A DNA stretch of 64,000 nt from Nannocystis bainbridge (GCF_028368995.1 NZ_JAQNDL010000001.1:2382001-2446000), one strand, 5' to 3'. Shown: positions 18,767 through 28,655, counted from the stretch's first letter. Made by a program: numbers and translations. The notes: generated by a model not told the origin, from the letters alone.

Positions 18767-19606
18767 TCAGGTCGTGGCCCGGCGTTCGCGCCGCCAGTAC
18801 ACGAGCAGGGTTGTTCCGATCAATAACACAGTCACGGCGCCCGCGATGCGCATGAGACCGAACGCAAACGGGCCGTAGCGACCGAGGGTCGCATCGTAGT
18901 GAAAGCAACTGAGGATGAGCCGGTCGATGGTGGTCCCGACGCGACCCTCGCTCGCCTCGATGAGGCCGAACTTCAGGTCGCTGGGGTTGTACGACAGGCC
19001 GTAGACGTAGCGGGCGATCTTGCCCTCGGGGGACAGGAACGCGATCACCGCCGGGTGCGCGTACTGGTCCTGCTCCGGGTCGTACGTGTACGAAATCCCG
19101 AGCTGGGCCGCGAGCAGGCGGACGTTCAGAGCGTCGCCGGTGAGGAAGGCCCAGTCGGCGTCATCGCCCCGGTTCAGCGAGTTCAGGTGGTTCTGCCGCT
19201 TCGGTGCGGCCAGCTCCGGCGTCTCGCGCGGGTCGATGCTGACGGTGACCACCCGGAAGTGCTCGTCCCCCGGCGTCCAGTCGAGCTTGTGCAGCGCGTC
19301 GGTCAGCTCGTTGAGCTGGACGTTGCAAAGCACCGGACAGCGGAAGTAGTTCATCGTCACCAGCACCGGCCGCTTGCCGTCGAGGTAGTCCCCGAGCGTG
19401 ACCCGCTTGCCGGTGTGGTCGACGAACGCGAGGCCGCGGTCGACGTCGAGGCCGAGGTGCTCGTCGACGTCGATCGCCGTCATCGCCGGCGCCAGCATCT
19501 GGTTGCTGCCCGCCTCGCGCGCCTCACCGGGCGCAGCGCGCACGACCGCGGCCGACCCGAGGGCCAGCGCGGCGGCGAGACATGCTGCGGAGATCCGGCA
19601 AGACAT
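18767..19606 (-). CDS. sco: SCO1/SenC copper chaperone with C-terminal membrane anchor
   Basis: 279 residues. A signal peptide and thioredoxin fold carry the copper-binding CPVLC (C90, C94) and the distal His in QYAHPAVIAF (H184). A C-terminal helix (about 255-272) anchors it, an arrangement common in SCO proteins of act clusters. It delivers copper to, or reduces, the CuA site of subunit II, which is encoded 24 bp downstream. A second SCO gene lies at 29211-29921. Confidence 0.93.
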   Translation of the reverse strand: MSCRISAACLAAALALGSAAVVRAAPGEAREAGSNQMLAPAMTAIDVDEHLGLDVDRGLAFVDHTGKRVTLGDYLDGKRPVLVTMNYFRCPVLCNVQLNELTDALHKLDWTPGDEHFRVVTVSIDPRETPELAAPKRQNHLNSLNRGDDADWAFLTGDALNVRLLAAQLGISYTYDPEQDQYAHPAVIAFLSPEGKIARYVYGLSYNPSDLKFGLIEASEGRVGTTIDRLILSCFHYDATLGRYGPFAFGLMRIAGAVTVLLIGTTLLVYWRRERRATT

Positions 19607-19623
19607 GGCGACGACTCGACGAC

Positions 19624-20427
19624 TCAGTGGGCAGGCGCCGGCGCGGGCGTGGTCTTGCCCGGGTCGCTCTTGGCGCCGACCGGCTCGACGGTGCCGCCGG
19701 GCGCAGGCTTGCTGCTCTCGGACTGGCCCTTGTCGGCGTTGATCGGCATGGCCTCGTCCTTGGTGCCCGGGGGCAAGTTGGCGGGGGCGCCCTCGGCCGG
19801 CTTGGCGGCGCCGTCAGCCGGCGCAGCAGCGGCAGCGCCCTCGGCCGGCGCGCCCGCAGGCGCGGTGCCCCCGGCCGGCGCGGTGCCCTCGGCCGGCGCG
19901 GTGCCGTCGGCCGGAGCCGCGGCACCCTCGGCGCCCGGGACCGCGGGCGCGGTGCCGTCGGCCGGCTCACCGGCGGGCGGCGTGCCCGTCGGCGCGGCGG
20001 CCTTCTGCCCGCCCGCGGCGACGTCGTCGGGATGGACCCACCCGGCCGGCGCCGCGAAGGCGCCGATCTTCTCCGGCTTGGCGAGGATCAGGTCGCGCGC
20101 CGAAGCCAGCGGGATGTAGTTGTAGCGAGCGGCGACCTTGCCGTTGGCGTCGGTCAGCACGTCCTCGCCGGCGCCGCGGGTCCGCGCGTCCATGTCCGCC
20201 CGGTACTTGGCGAGCAGGCTCGAGCCCTCTTTGCCGCGCTCGGCGGTGAGGTCGCGGGCCTGGTCGTTGAACAGCTGCACGCAGGTGACCAGCGACAGCA
20301 GCGTCAGCGCGCCGAGGCCCCAGATGATGTTGAACAGCTCGCGCGTCGGCGGCGCGTCGAGCTCGTGGCCGCCGCCGTGGCCGTGGCCGGGGCCGTGTGA
20401 AGTGGAGTCGTGGTGATGCTCGGTCAT
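19624..20427 (-). CDS. His-rich, Ala/Pro-rich membrane-anchored protein of the act-cta operon
   Basis: 267 residues. A His-rich N-terminus (MTEHHHDSTSHGPGHGHGGG) precedes one helix (LFNIIWGLGALTLLSLVTCV, about 31-50), then a short folded region with NYIPLASARDLILAKPEKI. The long C-terminal half is a low-complexity Ala/Pro/Gly linker with an 18-bp DNA repeat and ends in EPVGAKSDPGKTTPAPAPAH. I recognise no enzyme domain. It lies between actF and sco with short gaps, so it should belong to the supercomplex or its assembly. The reading frame in the low-complexity half is supported by the operon spacing only. Confidence 0.7.
   Translation of the reverse strand: MTEHHHDSTSHGPGHGHGGGHELDAPPTRELFNIIWGLGALTLLSLVTCVQLFNDQARDLTAERGKEGSSLLAKYRADMDARTRGAGEDVLTDANGKVAARYNYIPLASARDLILAKPEKIGAFAAPAGWVHPDDVAAGGQKAAAPTGTPPAGEPADGTAPAVPGAEGAAAPADGTAPAEGTAPAGGTAPAGAPAEGAAAAAPADGAAKPAEGAPANLPPGTKDEAMPINADKGQSESSKPAPGGTVEPVGAKSDPGKTTPAPAPAH
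19859..19912. repeat. Three tandem 18-bp repeats coding Ala/Pro-rich linker
   Basis: Three adjacent units of GGCGCGGTGCCCTCGGCC (variants at one or two positions), in frame in the gene 19624-20427, giving a GTAPAEGTAP-type peptide. Unrelated to the GGACATGTCC family. Confidence 0.85.
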
Positions 20428-20444
20428 GACTGCCTCCGCTCCGC

Positions 20445-21701
20445 TCAGAAGTTCTCGAACTGGATCGACTCCGCGATCCGCGGGTCACCGGTCGGGACCA
20501 GGGCCTTGCGGCCGAGCGCCCAGGTGAAGCCGGCGATGAACACGCCAGCCACGCCGAGCAGCGCCAGGAAATCGACCGGGCCGATGTGCAGGTGCATCAC
20601 GTGGTCCGTGCTCTCCTGGGCGTGGTGGTGCGCCAGGACCGGCTGGACCAGCCAGTACATGTCGACGACCTCCATGAACAGGATCCACACCGCGGCCAGC
20701 GTCAACGGCAAGGCGTTGCGCTTGGAACCGCGGGGCAGCAGGAAGAAGAACGGGATGAAGAAGCGGCCGCCGGCGAGCAGGAAGGTCAGCGGCAGGAAGT
20801 CGTCGGCGATGCGGTAACCGAACCACATCGTCTCTTCCGGGATGTTCGCGTACCAGATCAGGAAGTACTGGCTGAACGCGATGTACGTGTAGAACACCGT
20901 GAAGCCGAACAGGAACTTGCCGAGGTCGTGGAAGTGCTCGGTCGTGACGACGCCGCGCAGGTAGCCCGACTTGTGCAGCAGGATGATCGTCAGCGTGATG
21001 AACGCGAAGATCGAGAGGGCGCTGCCGGCGAAGTAGTAGACGCCGAACATGGTCGAGAACCAGTGCGGGTCGAGCGACATCAGCAGGTCGAACGCCGCGA
21101 AGGTCAGCGACAGCGCGAACAGGAACAGCGCCGGCGCGGCCCAGAACCGCATCGAGTGCGCGGCGCGCATGCCGGCCTCGGGGTTGCCGTCGGAGCCGGT
21201 GCTCTTGCCGTAGAAGAACGCCGAGAGGCCCGTCCAGACCACGAAGTACGTGATCATGCGGTACAGGAAGGACGTCTCGTTGAGGTAGCCCTTCTTCGCG
21301 TTGAGCATGAAGTCATGCTCGACCGCGGCGACGTCCGTCCAGTGATAGAGGTCGTGGGCGCCGAGGAAGATGATCGGCAGGCCGAGGAGGCACATCACCG
21401 GCAGGGTGATCATGGCGTTCTCGGCGATCCGGCGGACCGCGATCGACCAGCCGGCGCGGACCAGGTGCTGGACGATGACGAAGAACAGACCGCCGAGGCC
21501 GATGGCCAGACAGACCATGTAGGCGACCAGGTAGGCGTACCAGAACGCGTGGCTGTCGCCGTGCGAGGTCGCCCAGGCGCCGCCGATGCCGGCGGCCCCG
21601 ATCAGGAGGCCGATGATCGGCATCTTGCGCCACATCGAGCCGGCCGGGATGTGGACCTGATCGGCCGGGATGACGAACGGCTTGTCGTGAGCGTGGCTCA
21701 T
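20445..21701 (-). CDS. actF: Alternative Complex III subunit ActF (NrfD-like)
   Basis: 418 residues from the ATG at 21701. About ten membrane helices make it a paralogue of ActC. In Alternative Complex III (quinol:cytochrome c/HiPIP oxidoreductase) ActC and ActF form the membrane core. Visible segments include MCLLGLPIIFLGAHDLYHW, FAFDLLMSLDPHWFSTMFGV-like sequence (SLDPHWFSTMFGVYYFAG), FHDLGKFLFGFTVFYTYIAF and the IPEETMWF loop, all typical of ActF. The actE stop is 2 nt before the ATG. Confidence 0.94.
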   Translation of the reverse strand: MSHAHDKPFVIPADQVHIPAGSMWRKMPIIGLLIGAAGIGGAWATSHGDSHAFWYAYLVAYMVCLAIGLGGLFFVIVQHLVRAGWSIAVRRIAENAMITLPVMCLLGLPIIFLGAHDLYHWTDVAAVEHDFMLNAKKGYLNETSFLYRMITYFVVWTGLSAFFYGKSTGSDGNPEAGMRAAHSMRFWAAPALFLFALSLTFAAFDLLMSLDPHWFSTMFGVYYFAGSALSIFAFITLTIILLHKSGYLRGVVTTEHFHDLGKFLFGFTVFYTYIAFSQYFLIWYANIPEETMWFGYRIADDFLPLTFLLAGGRFFIPFFFLLPRGSKRNALPLTLAAVWILFMEVVDMYWLVQPVLAHHHAQESTDHVMHLHIGPVDFLALLGVAGVFIAGFTWALGRKALVPTGDPRIAESIQFENF

Positions 21702-21703
21702 GG

Positions 21704-22342
21704 CTACTTGGCCTCCTCGGGCGTGCGCGCGACCTGCAGCGTGCGGACCCACACCGAGATCGCCCAGCGGTCTTGCGCCGGGATCTGGGCGGCGTACGGC
21801 ATCATCGTGCCCTTGCCGTTGGTGATGACGTCGAAGAAGTGGCCGAGCGGCATGGCCCGGATCTGCGGGTCGTTGAGGTTCTTCGGAGCGACGCTGAAGC
21901 CGCCGCCGCGCTGAGTCGCCACGCCCTGGCCGCCGCCCGTGTAGTCGTGGCAGGGCTGGCAGTAGATGTTGTAGCGCTCCTCGCCGCGGGCCATCAGCTC
22001 GGTGCTGAGCTTGATCGCCGCCGGGAGACGGTCGAGCAGGCGGCCGTCAGGGCCGCGGCCGCGGTACAGCTCGTCGTCGTCGTGCAGCTGCCCGACGGCC
22101 ACGGTGCCGGCCAACGGCAGGCGCGCCGCCCTACCCTCGCACTGGTTCGGGTTGTGGGCCTTGGCGCAGTCGACGGTCTGGAAGAACTCGTTGACCTCCT
22201 GGGCGTCGAAGCGCTGCTGGAAGTCCATCTGGTTGATCAGGTGGACCGGGGGCAGCTCGGACCGGTTGCCCTGACAGCCCGCGAGGGCGCCGAGCGTACC
22301 GAGGCAGAGGGCGATGGCCTGGATCTGGTTCGTGCGTGCCAT
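21704..22342 (-). CDS. actE: Alternative Complex III subunit ActE (monoheme cytochrome c lipoprotein)
   Basis: 212 residues. A lipoprotein signal ends in LGALAGC (lipid at C23). A cytochrome c fold carries YCQPCHDY (C128, C131, H132) and an axial Met in GTMMPYAAQIP. ActE passes electrons from the complex to the oxidase. An insert with two extra Cys (C59, C68, in DCAKAHNPNQCEG) lies before the heme domain and could form a disulfide; I do not know it as a standard feature. Confidence 0.93.
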   Translation of the reverse strand: MARTNQIQAIALCLGTLGALAGCQGNRSELPPVHLINQMDFQQRFDAQEVNEFFQTVDCAKAHNPNQCEGRAARLPLAGTVAVGQLHDDDELYRGRGPDGRLLDRLPAAIKLSTELMARGEERYNIYCQPCHDYTGGGQGVATQRGGGFSVAPKNLNDPQIRAMPLGHFFDVITNGKGTMMPYAAQIPAQDRWAISVWVRTLQVARTPEEAK

Positions 22343-22343
22343 G

Positions 22344-22889
22344 TCAGTCCTCGACCTCCTCGATGTGCAAGGCGCCGGTGCGCTCGAGCAGCTCGCGGGT
22401 CTTCTGCGGGTCGTACTTGGGGTCGCGCGCCTCGATGGCGATGAAGAACTTGTCGTCCGTGTGGCGCAGGAACCGCTCGCTGTTGAACAGCGAGTGGTAC
22501 CACATGGGCAGCCGGTTCAAGCCCAGCATGCCGAACACCGCGCCGAACGACGCGAACAGCACGCCGAGCTCGAACGTCACCGGCACGAAGGCCTGCCAGC
22601 TGAAGTACGGCTTGCCGGCGATGATGATCGGGTAGTCGACCGTCGAGGTCCACCACTGCAGCAGCATCGCCAGCGAGGCGCCGGTCATGCCCATGGCGAA
22701 CACGATCCACGGCAGCACGCTGGGACCGAGGCCCATGGCCTTGTCGAGGTTGTGCACCGCGAACGGCGTGTGCGAGTCCCACACCTTGTAGCCGGCGTCC
22801 CGGACCTGCTCGCACGCGTGGTAGACGGCGCGGGCCGTGTCGTACTCGGCGAGCAAGCCGTAGGTCTTCTTCTTGATGGGCTTACTCAT
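22344..22889 (-). CDS. actD: Alternative Complex III subunit ActD (DUF3341)
   Basis: 181 residues with a cytoplasmic N-terminal domain (KTYGLLAEYDTARAVYHACE, a conserved start in ActD) and two membrane helices (about 58-80 and 98-125). ActD is a small structural membrane subunit. It is packed between actC (2 nt) and actE (1 nt). Confidence 0.92.
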   Translation of the reverse strand: MSKPIKKKTYGLLAEYDTARAVYHACEQVRDAGYKVWDSHTPFAVHNLDKAMGLGPSVLPWIVFAMGMTGASLAMLLQWWTSTVDYPIIIAGKPYFSWQAFVPVTFELGVLFASFGAVFGMLGLNRLPMWYHSLFNSERFLRHTDDKFFIAIEARDPKYDPQKTRELLERTGALHIEEVED

Positions 22890-22891
22890 GG

Positions 22892-24304
22892 CTAGTGCTG
22901 CTCCCCGTGCGAATCACCGTGCGAATCACCGTGGTAGTGCGGGTTTGCGATCGCCATCACGCTCTTGACCTCGCCGATGGCGACGGTCGGGAGGTAGCGG
23001 ACGAACAGGCAGAACAGGGTGAAGAAGAGGCCGAAGCTGCCGACCAGGGTCGACACGTCCCACACCGTCGGCGAGTAGTAGTCCCAGCTCGACGGCAGGA
23101 AGTCGCGGTGGAGCGAGGTCACCGTGATGACGAAGCGCTCGAACCACATGCCGATGTTGACGAAGATCGAGAGGATGAACAGCCACACCACCGAGCGCCG
23201 GATCCGCTTGAACCAGAAGAACTGCGGCGAGATGACGTTGCAGCTGACCATGATCCAGTAGGCCCACCAGTAGTCACCGAACAGGCGGTTCTGGAACGCG
23301 AAGCTCTCGTACGGGTTGCCCGAGTACCAGGCGATGAAGAACTCCATCGCGTACGCGTAGCCGACCATCGTGCCCGTCAGCAGGATGATCTTCGCCATGT
23401 TCTCGAGGTGCTTGACCGTGATGATGTGCTCGAGCTTGAACCAGGCCCGAACCGGCAGCAGCAGGGTGAGCACCATCGCGAAGCCGGAGAAGATGGCGCC
23501 GGCGACGAAGTAGGGCGGGAAGATCGTGGTGTGCCAGCCGGGCAGCTGCGAGGCGGCGAAGTCGAAGGACACGATCGTGTGCACGGAGAGCACCAGCGGG
23601 GTGCTCAGACCGGCGAGGATCATGTAGGCCTTCTCGTAGTTGAGCCAGTGGCGCGTGGACCCGCGCCAGCCGAGCGAGAACAGCCCGTAGGCGAAGCGCC
23701 GGATCGGCGTCTTGGCCCGGTCGCGCATCGTCGCCAGGTCGGGGATGAGGCCGACGTACCAGAACAGCAGCGAGACCGTGAAGTAGGTCGAGACCGCGAA
23801 CACGTCCCAGAGGAGCGGGCTGCGGAAGTTCGGCCACATCTCCATCTGGTTCGGCAGCGGCAGCGGCCAGTAGATGAACCAGGGGCGACCGGTGTGGAAC
23901 GTCGGGAACTGCAGCGCGCAGATGACGGCGAAGATCGTCATCGCCTCCGCGGCGCGGTTGATCGACGTGCGCCACTTCTGGCGGAACAGGAACAGAACCG
24001 CCGAGATGAGCGTCCCGGCGTGGCCGATGCCGACCCAGAACACGAAGTTGACGATCGCCCAACCCCACGCCACCGGGTTGTTGAGGCCCCAGATGCCGGT
24101 GCCCATGTAGAGCAGGTAAGCGATCGAGATGAGGTACACGCCGAGCAACATCACCGACGGGATGAACGCGATCCACCAGCGGCTGCTGGGGACCTCGATC
24201 GGCCGCGCGACGGCCTCCGTCACGTCGTGGAAGGTGACGTGGTCACCCTCGACGAGTTCCATGCGGCCGGTGATCGGGTCGAGTTCGTCTTTGTACTGAG
24301 CCAT
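22892..24304 (-). CDS. actC: Alternative Complex III subunit ActC (NrfD family)
   Basis: 470 residues from the ATG at 24304 (AGG 8 nt upstream); a GTG three codons earlier is also possible. Ten membrane helices of the NrfD/PsrC type form the quinol-oxidising part next to Act[40 protein letters not shown] and [18 protein letters not shown] are conserved ActC segments. The C-terminus ends in a His-rich stretch ([17 protein letters not shown]), parallel to tails on ActB and oxidase subunit IV. Confidence 0.95.
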   Translation of the reverse strand: MAQYKDELDPITGRMELVEGDHVTFHDVTEAVARPIEVPSSRWWIAFIPSVMLLGVYLISIAYLLYMGTGIWGLNNPVAWGWAIVNFVFWVGIGHAGTLISAVLFLFRQKWRTSINRAAEAMTIFAVICALQFPTFHTGRPWFIYWPLPLPNQMEMWPNFRSPLLWDVFAVSTYFTVSLLFWYVGLIPDLATMRDRAKTPIRRFAYGLFSLGWRGSTRHWLNYEKAYMILAGLSTPLVLSVHTIVSFDFAASQLPGWHTTIFPPYFVAGAIFSGFAMVLTLLLPVRAWFKLEHIITVKHLENMAKIILLTGTMVGYAYAMEFFIAWYSGNPYESFAFQNRLFGDYWWAYWIMVSCNVISPQFFWFKRIRRSVVWLFILSIFVNIGMWFERFVITVTSLHRDFLPSSWDYYSPTVWDVSTLVGSFGLFFTLFCLFVRYLPTVAIGEVKSVMAIANPHYHGDSHGDSHGEQH

Positions 24305-24319
24305 GTGCGTCACCTGGGC

Positions 24320-27300
24320 TTAGTGCGCCGGGGCGTGGTCGGCCTTGTGCTCGGCGGCAGCACCGTGGGGTGCGGCAGCAGCGGGCGCGGCGGCCGGCGC
24401 CGGAGCGGACGGAGCGAGCTCGGTGTTGGGGTTGCGGATCCGGCCGAGATAGGTGGTGCGCGGCCGCGTGTTGAGGTCGGAGAGGACGCCGTAGTGCCGG
24501 ATGTTGGCGCGGAGCTGCGAGACCCGAGTGGTCGGGTCGGCGACATCGCCGAACACGATGGCCTGCGAGGCACACGACTGCTCGCACGCCATGACGATGA
24601 CGCCGTCCTTGACGGTGTCCTCGCCCGCGGTGTGGGCCTGGATCTTGGCCTCTTGGATCCGCTGGACGCAGTACGAGCACTTCTCGATGACGCCGCGGAA
24701 GCGCACCGTGACGTCCGGGTTCTTCTGCATCCACAGCAACTTCTCGTCGTCGCTGTTGATCGGGTCGCGGTTGAAGTTGAAGAAGTTGAACCGCCGGACC
24801 TTGTACGGGCAGTTGTTGGCGCAGTACCGCGTGCCGATGCAGCGGTTGTACGCCATGTCGTTCAGGCCCTCGGGGCTGTGCGCGGTGGCGGCCACCGGGC
24901 ACACGTTCTCGCACGGGGCGGTCTCACAGTGCTGGCACAGCATCGGCTGGACGACCGCGGCCGGGTCCTCCTTGGCGCCGCTGTAGTAGCGGTCCAGGCG
25001 GATCCAGTGCATCTCGCGGCCGTTGGCGACCTGGGCCCGGCCGACGACCGGGATGTTGTTCTCGGCCTGACAGGCGACGACGCAGGCGCTGCAGCCGTTG
25101 CACTTGTTGAGGTCGATGACCATGCCCCACTGCTGCTTGCCGACCATCGCCGGCGCGCCGAAGTCGGGGTGGGTGTTGTGATCCCACAGCGAGACCAGCT
25201 TGTCGGCCGCCATGAGGTCGCCCTTGATGGCGAACTCGCGGCCGGTGGCCTTGAAGTGGTCGACGGTGGTCTCGCGCACGATCGGGCGCTCGGGGTAGCC
25301 GCGGCCCGGATTCAGCAGCTTGGGGTCGTGGTCGTCGCGCGTCGACGCGGTGTCGATCGCTGGCGACAGCGAGCCCCAGTCCTGCGTCGAGTAGATCTTG
25401 CGCTGACCGCCGGCCTTGCTGACGTCGCCGCCCTGGACGAACCAGAGGTTGGCGGCCGACTGCAGGGGGTAGACATCGATGCCCGAGCCGTTGGCGGCGA
25501 GGCCGATGTTCTCGCGGCCGTAGCCGAGCGCGAGCGAGACGGTGTCGTCGGCCTGGCCCGGGGCGATCCAGATCGGGATCTGGATCGAGCGGCCGCCGAC
25601 GCTGACGGTCACGAGGTCGCAGTTCTCGACGCCGAGCTTGCGCGCGGTGTCGATGCTGACGTAGGCCGCGTTGTCCCAGGTCAGCTTCGTCATCGGGTGC
25701 GGCAGCTCCTGCAGCCACCCGACGTTGGCGAACCGACCATCGGCGACCTTGGGGTCGATGTGGAAGTTGATCTCGAACTTGCTGGCGGTGAAGTCGGCCG
25801 CCTTGATCGCCTCGGCGACCTTGGCGTACTCGCGCGGGATCGGGTTCTGGCCCGAGCGCGGGACGCCGTGGACGACGCCGTCGTGCAGCCAGCGGCGCCA
25901 GACCTTGTCGGACCACATGGCGCCGAGGGCCTTCCGCCAGTAGCCCTGGACCAGGCTGTAGCCGTCGACCTGAGCGTCGCTGGCGATCCAGGACAGCAGC
26001 TCGAGCGCGCTCTTGCTCTGGTGGAGCGGAGCGATCAGCGGCTGGACGATCGAGATGGTGGCGTCGGCCGCCTCGAGGTCGCCCCACGCCTCGAAGTAGG
26101 TGGTCGCGGGCAGGTGCCACGCGGCCAGCTTGCCGGTCTCGTCGTTGTAGAGGCCGTGGTGGATGAGCGTGACGCCCTTGAGCTTGCCGGCCAGGTCGAG
26201 CTCGCCCGGGGTCTCGTAGACCGGGTTGCACTCGACGACCAGCACGGTGTCGATGCCGGCGCCGAGCGCCGCCGCGAGCGCGGTGACCGGCTCGGCCACC
26301 ACCGCGGTGTCGTCGTGGCGCAGGCGGACGCTGCTGCCGACGTTGCCGAGCATGACGTTGATGAGCAGGCCGAGCGCGTGGACCCACGCGGGCTGGCGCT
26401 CGCCGACGATCACGAGGCTGTGCGCGTCGCGGGCGTCCTTGGCCGCCAGCAGGTCCTTGGCCAGGACCTTGACGAACTGCTGCTCGGCGTCGGTGAGGGT
26501 GACGGCCGGCAGGCTGCCCAGCACCGCCTCGGCGCCGCTCGGCGCCTTGGTGCTGCCCTTGATCTCGTTCATCAGCGCGACGAGGACCGCGCCGACCTGG
26601 CTGGCGCGCATGCGCAGGCGGTGGTCGGCCTGGGCGCCGGTGATGCTGAAGTGCGGCTCGACGACGTAGAGCCGGTTCATGCTGGCGGCGTCGTCCTGCG
26701 AGTGGACGTCGCGGCCGGCGGCGAACTCCCGCTGGAGGCGGACGCTGTCTTGCTCGCCGCACAGGAAGTCGGAGTCGGCCGAGAAGATGACGCGCGTGCC
26801 GGCGGGGGTGACCTGGCCGCCCGCGCTGCCCTTGCCCTGGATGTGCGAGGTGAAGCGGGTGCCCGCGCCACACAGCATCTCGGCGCCGGCGTCGGCGTTC
26901 TGCGAGCCGACGACGTCGCCGTTGTAGAGCTTGGCCTTGGGGAAGTTGGTGGTGAAGGTCTTGACGGCCTCACGCAGCGACGGCGACAGCACCGTCGGCA
27001 GCACGACCGCGAGCCCCTGGCCGCCCTTGCCGCGCAGCGCCTTGAAGGTCGCGCCGAGCTCCTCGGTGGCGGTGTCCCAGTCGGTCGCCTCCTGCACGTC
27101 GCCGTTGCGCTTCAGCGGGGTCCGCGAGCGCGCCGGGTCGTACAGGACCATGACGCTGGCCTGGGCCCACGAGTCGGTCGCGCCGAGCGAGCCGCTGTGG
27201 CGCGGGTTACCCTCGACCTTGGTCGGGCGCCCGTCCTGCGACTCGACCAGCAGGCCCTGCACGGTGCCGCCGACCTGGTACGCGGTGGCGTAGAAGACCG

Positions 27301-27583
27301 CCTGGCCGGGGATGGTGTCCTCGGGCCGCTTGCTCAGCGGGACGATGTGCTCGACCGGCTTGCGCACGCACCCGGCCGAGACCAGCGCCGTCGAGGCGCC
27401 GACGAGGCCCATGAACTTGCGCCGCGCCAGCGAGGTCGCGGGCACGAAGCTGGTGCCGCCGCCGCTCTGCTGCGCGCTCGCGTCCTTGAGGCCCGGGAAC
27501 TCGTCGTGCTGCGGGGCCAGCGTGCCGTCGTGATCCGCGAGGCTGCGCCAGTATGCCTTGAGGTTGTCGGTGGACTTGGTCAT
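24320..27583 (-). CDS. actB: Alternative Complex III subunit ActB (molybdopterin-like plus Fe-S domains)
   Basis: 1087 residues. A Tat-type signal (SLARRKFMGLVG, about 51-62) ends at a possible lipobox (VSAGC, C72). The first ~750 residues form a molybdopterin-oxidoreductase fold that in this family has no cofactor. The C-terminal ferredoxin-like part supplies 15 Cys ligands: CNGCSACVVAC (828-838), CQHCETAPCENVC (883-895), C915/C921/C925, C969/C972 and C1000/C1004. That count agrees with three 4Fe-4S and one 3Fe-4S clusters as in Rhodothermus. It conducts electrons from quinol to the heme subunits. The C-terminus carries an extra His-rich tail (AAEHKADHAPAH). Confidence 0.96.
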   Translation of the reverse strand: MTKSTDNLKAYWRSLADHDGTLAPQHDEFPGLKDASAQQSGGGTSFVPATSLARRKFMGLVGASTALVSAGCVRKPVEHIVPLSKRPEDTIPGQAVFYATAYQVGGTVQGLLVESQDGRPTKVEGNPRHSGSLGATDSWAQASVMVLYDPARSRTPLKRNGDVQEATDWDTATEELGATFKALRGKGGQGLAVVLPTVLSPSLREAVKTFTTNFPKAKLYNGDVVGSQNADAGAEMLCGAGTRFTSHIQGKGSAGGQVTPAGTRVIFSADSDFLCGEQDSVRLQREFAAGRDVHSQDDAASMNRLYVVEPHFSITGAQADHRLRMRASQVGAVLVALMNEIKGSTKAPSGAEAVLGSLPAVTLTDAEQQFVKVLAKDLLAAKDARDAHSLVIVGERQPAWVHALGLLINVMLGNVGSSVRLRHDDTAVVAEPVTALAAALGAGIDTVLVVECNPVYETPGELDLAGKLKGVTLIHHGLYNDETGKLAAWHLPATTYFEAWGDLEAADATISIVQPLIAPLHQSKSALELLSWIASDAQVDGYSLVQGYWRKALGAMWSDKVWRRWLHDGVVHGVPRSGQNPIPREYAKVAEAIKAADFTASKFEINFHIDPKVADGRFANVGWLQELPHPMTKLTWDNAAYVSIDTARKLGVENCDLVTVSVGGRSIQIPIWIAPGQADDTVSLALGYGRENIGLAANGSGIDVYPLQSAANLWFVQGGDVSKAGGQRKIYSTQDWGSLSPAIDTASTRDDHDPKLLNPGRGYPERPIVRETTVDHFKATGREFAIKGDLMAADKLVSLWDHNTHPDFGAPAMVGKQQWGMVIDLNKCNGCSACVVACQAENNIPVVGRAQVANGREMHWIRLDRYYSGAKEDPAAVVQPMLCQHCETAPCENVCPVAATAHSPEGLNDMAYNRCIGTRYCANNCPYKVRRFNFFNFNRDPINSDDEKLLWMQKNPDVTVRFRGVIEKCSYCVQRIQEAKIQAHTAGEDTVKDGVIVMACEQSCASQAIVFGDVADPTTRVSQLRANIRHYGVLSDLNTRPRTTYLGRIRNPNTELAPSAPAPAAAPAAAAPHGAAAEHKADHAPAH

Positions 27584-27607
27584 GCGAAAAACCTGTCTGG
27601 CGGCGGG

Positions 27608-28261
27608 TTAGCGGTGGCACCCCGAGCAATGCTCCGGCGGGTTGACGTCGCGCTTGCGCTTCGGATCCTTGGCGGCGTCGTACGCCTTGCCGTCCGTGGC
27701 GGGGTCCCACGCCATGTTGGTGATCTGATCGACGGGCCGGAGGTTCGGCTCCGGGTTGCGGTGACACTCGAGGCACCAACCCATCGACAGCGGCTGGTCC
27801 ATCTCGACGATCGTCATCTGATCGATGCGACCGTGGCAGGACGAGCAGCCGACGCCCGCCGCGAGGTGCGGGCGGTGATCGAAGAACGCGAAGTCCGGCA
27901 GCTGGTGGACGCGCACCCACGGGATGGTCTCGCCCGTCTCGAAGCTGTCGCGCACGAGCTTGAGCCGCGGGCTGTCGGTCTTGACCAGCGAGTGGCAGTT
28001 CATGCAGGTCGCCGCCGGGGGCACGGCCGCGACGGCGGCGCGCTCGACCGTGTTGTGGCAGTAGCGACAGTCCATGCCCATGTCACCCGCGTGCAGCTTG
28101 TGGCTGAACGGCACCGGCTGGATCGGGCGGTAGCCGACGTCCGTGTACTTCGGCGAGAAGTAGTACCAGACGAAGCCGACGAGGCCGGCGAGCGCGAAGG
28201 GGCCGAGCACAGCGACGGCGAGCGGGATGTTGTTGGTCCAGCGGGGAAAGATGGCCGGCAC
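27608..28261 (-). CDS. actA: Alternative Complex III subunit ActA (pentaheme cytochrome c)
   Basis: 217 residues from a GTG at 28261 with AGGG about 9 nt upstream. One N-terminal helix (about 12-34) anchors a periplasmic domain with exactly five CXXCH sites: CRYCH (65), CMNCH (86), CSSCH (139), CLECH (163) and CSGCH (212). It passes electrons from ActB to ActE or the oxidase. First gene of the act-cta operon; a promoter candidate lies 120 bp upstream. Confidence 0.96.
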   Translation of the reverse strand: MPAIFPRWTNNIPLAVAVLGPFALAGLVGFVWYYFSPKYTDVGYRPIQPVPFSHKLHAGDMGMDCRYCHNTVERAAVAAVPPAATCMNCHSLVKTDSPRLKLVRDSFETGETIPWVRVHQLPDFAFFDHRPHLAAGVGCSSCHGRIDQMTIVEMDQPLSMGWCLECHRNPEPNLRPVDQITNMAWDPATDGKAYDAAKDPKRKRDVNPPEHCSGCHR

Positions 28262-28380
28262 TTCAGTTCACCCTCTTCTTAAAAGGTCCAGGGAGGCCGC
28301 AGGGACCCCCCGTGCTGGGACGTGTTCGTGGCGCGACATGAAAGCAGCGAGAAACGACCAGGACCCTTGTTTCGCGGCGC

Positions 28381-28410
28381 ACCCTAACAGCACCGCGGGC
28401 GCCAGTGCAA
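28381..28410 (-). promoter_or_regulatory. Candidate sigma-70 type promoter for the act-cta operon
   Basis: On the minus strand TTGCAC (28410-28405), 18-nt spacer, TAGGGT (28386-28381), in the only sizeable gap before actA. The expected transcript start is about 110 nt before the GTG. Confidence 0.5.
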
Positions 28411-28636
28411 CAGTCGTGAGCGGGCCCGAGGTCGAATGCGCCGGCAAGTTTCGCGGCATTTCGTATGGATTGTGAATGACGGGCTCGGCGCCGCCGACCG
28501 GTGCGACCGCGGGTCTCAGTCCGGGCGGTCGAGCGCGGCGCTGCGGCGCGTACAGGTGTTCGCAAATCGCAGATCCGAGGCGCGGCCCGGGCGACATGTG
28601 CGGAGGCACAAGAGACCCGAAGTGCGATCTCTCGAA

Positions 28637-28655
28637 GGCCGCTGAGGCGGCTTTT
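28637..28655 (+). terminator. Small hairpin with T-run
   Basis: GCCGC, loop TGAG, GCGGC then TTTT on the plus strand. It lies after the minus-strand gene 28709-29191, so it could end that transcript only if it works in both directions (AAAA precedes the stem on that strand). Confidence 0.35.

Noticed and set aside
22895..28282. Open frame of 1795 codons on the plus strand opposite actC-actA
   Set aside because: Same composition artefact; the minus strand has five CXXCH motifs, a Tat signal and 15 Fe-S cysteines that cannot be chance.
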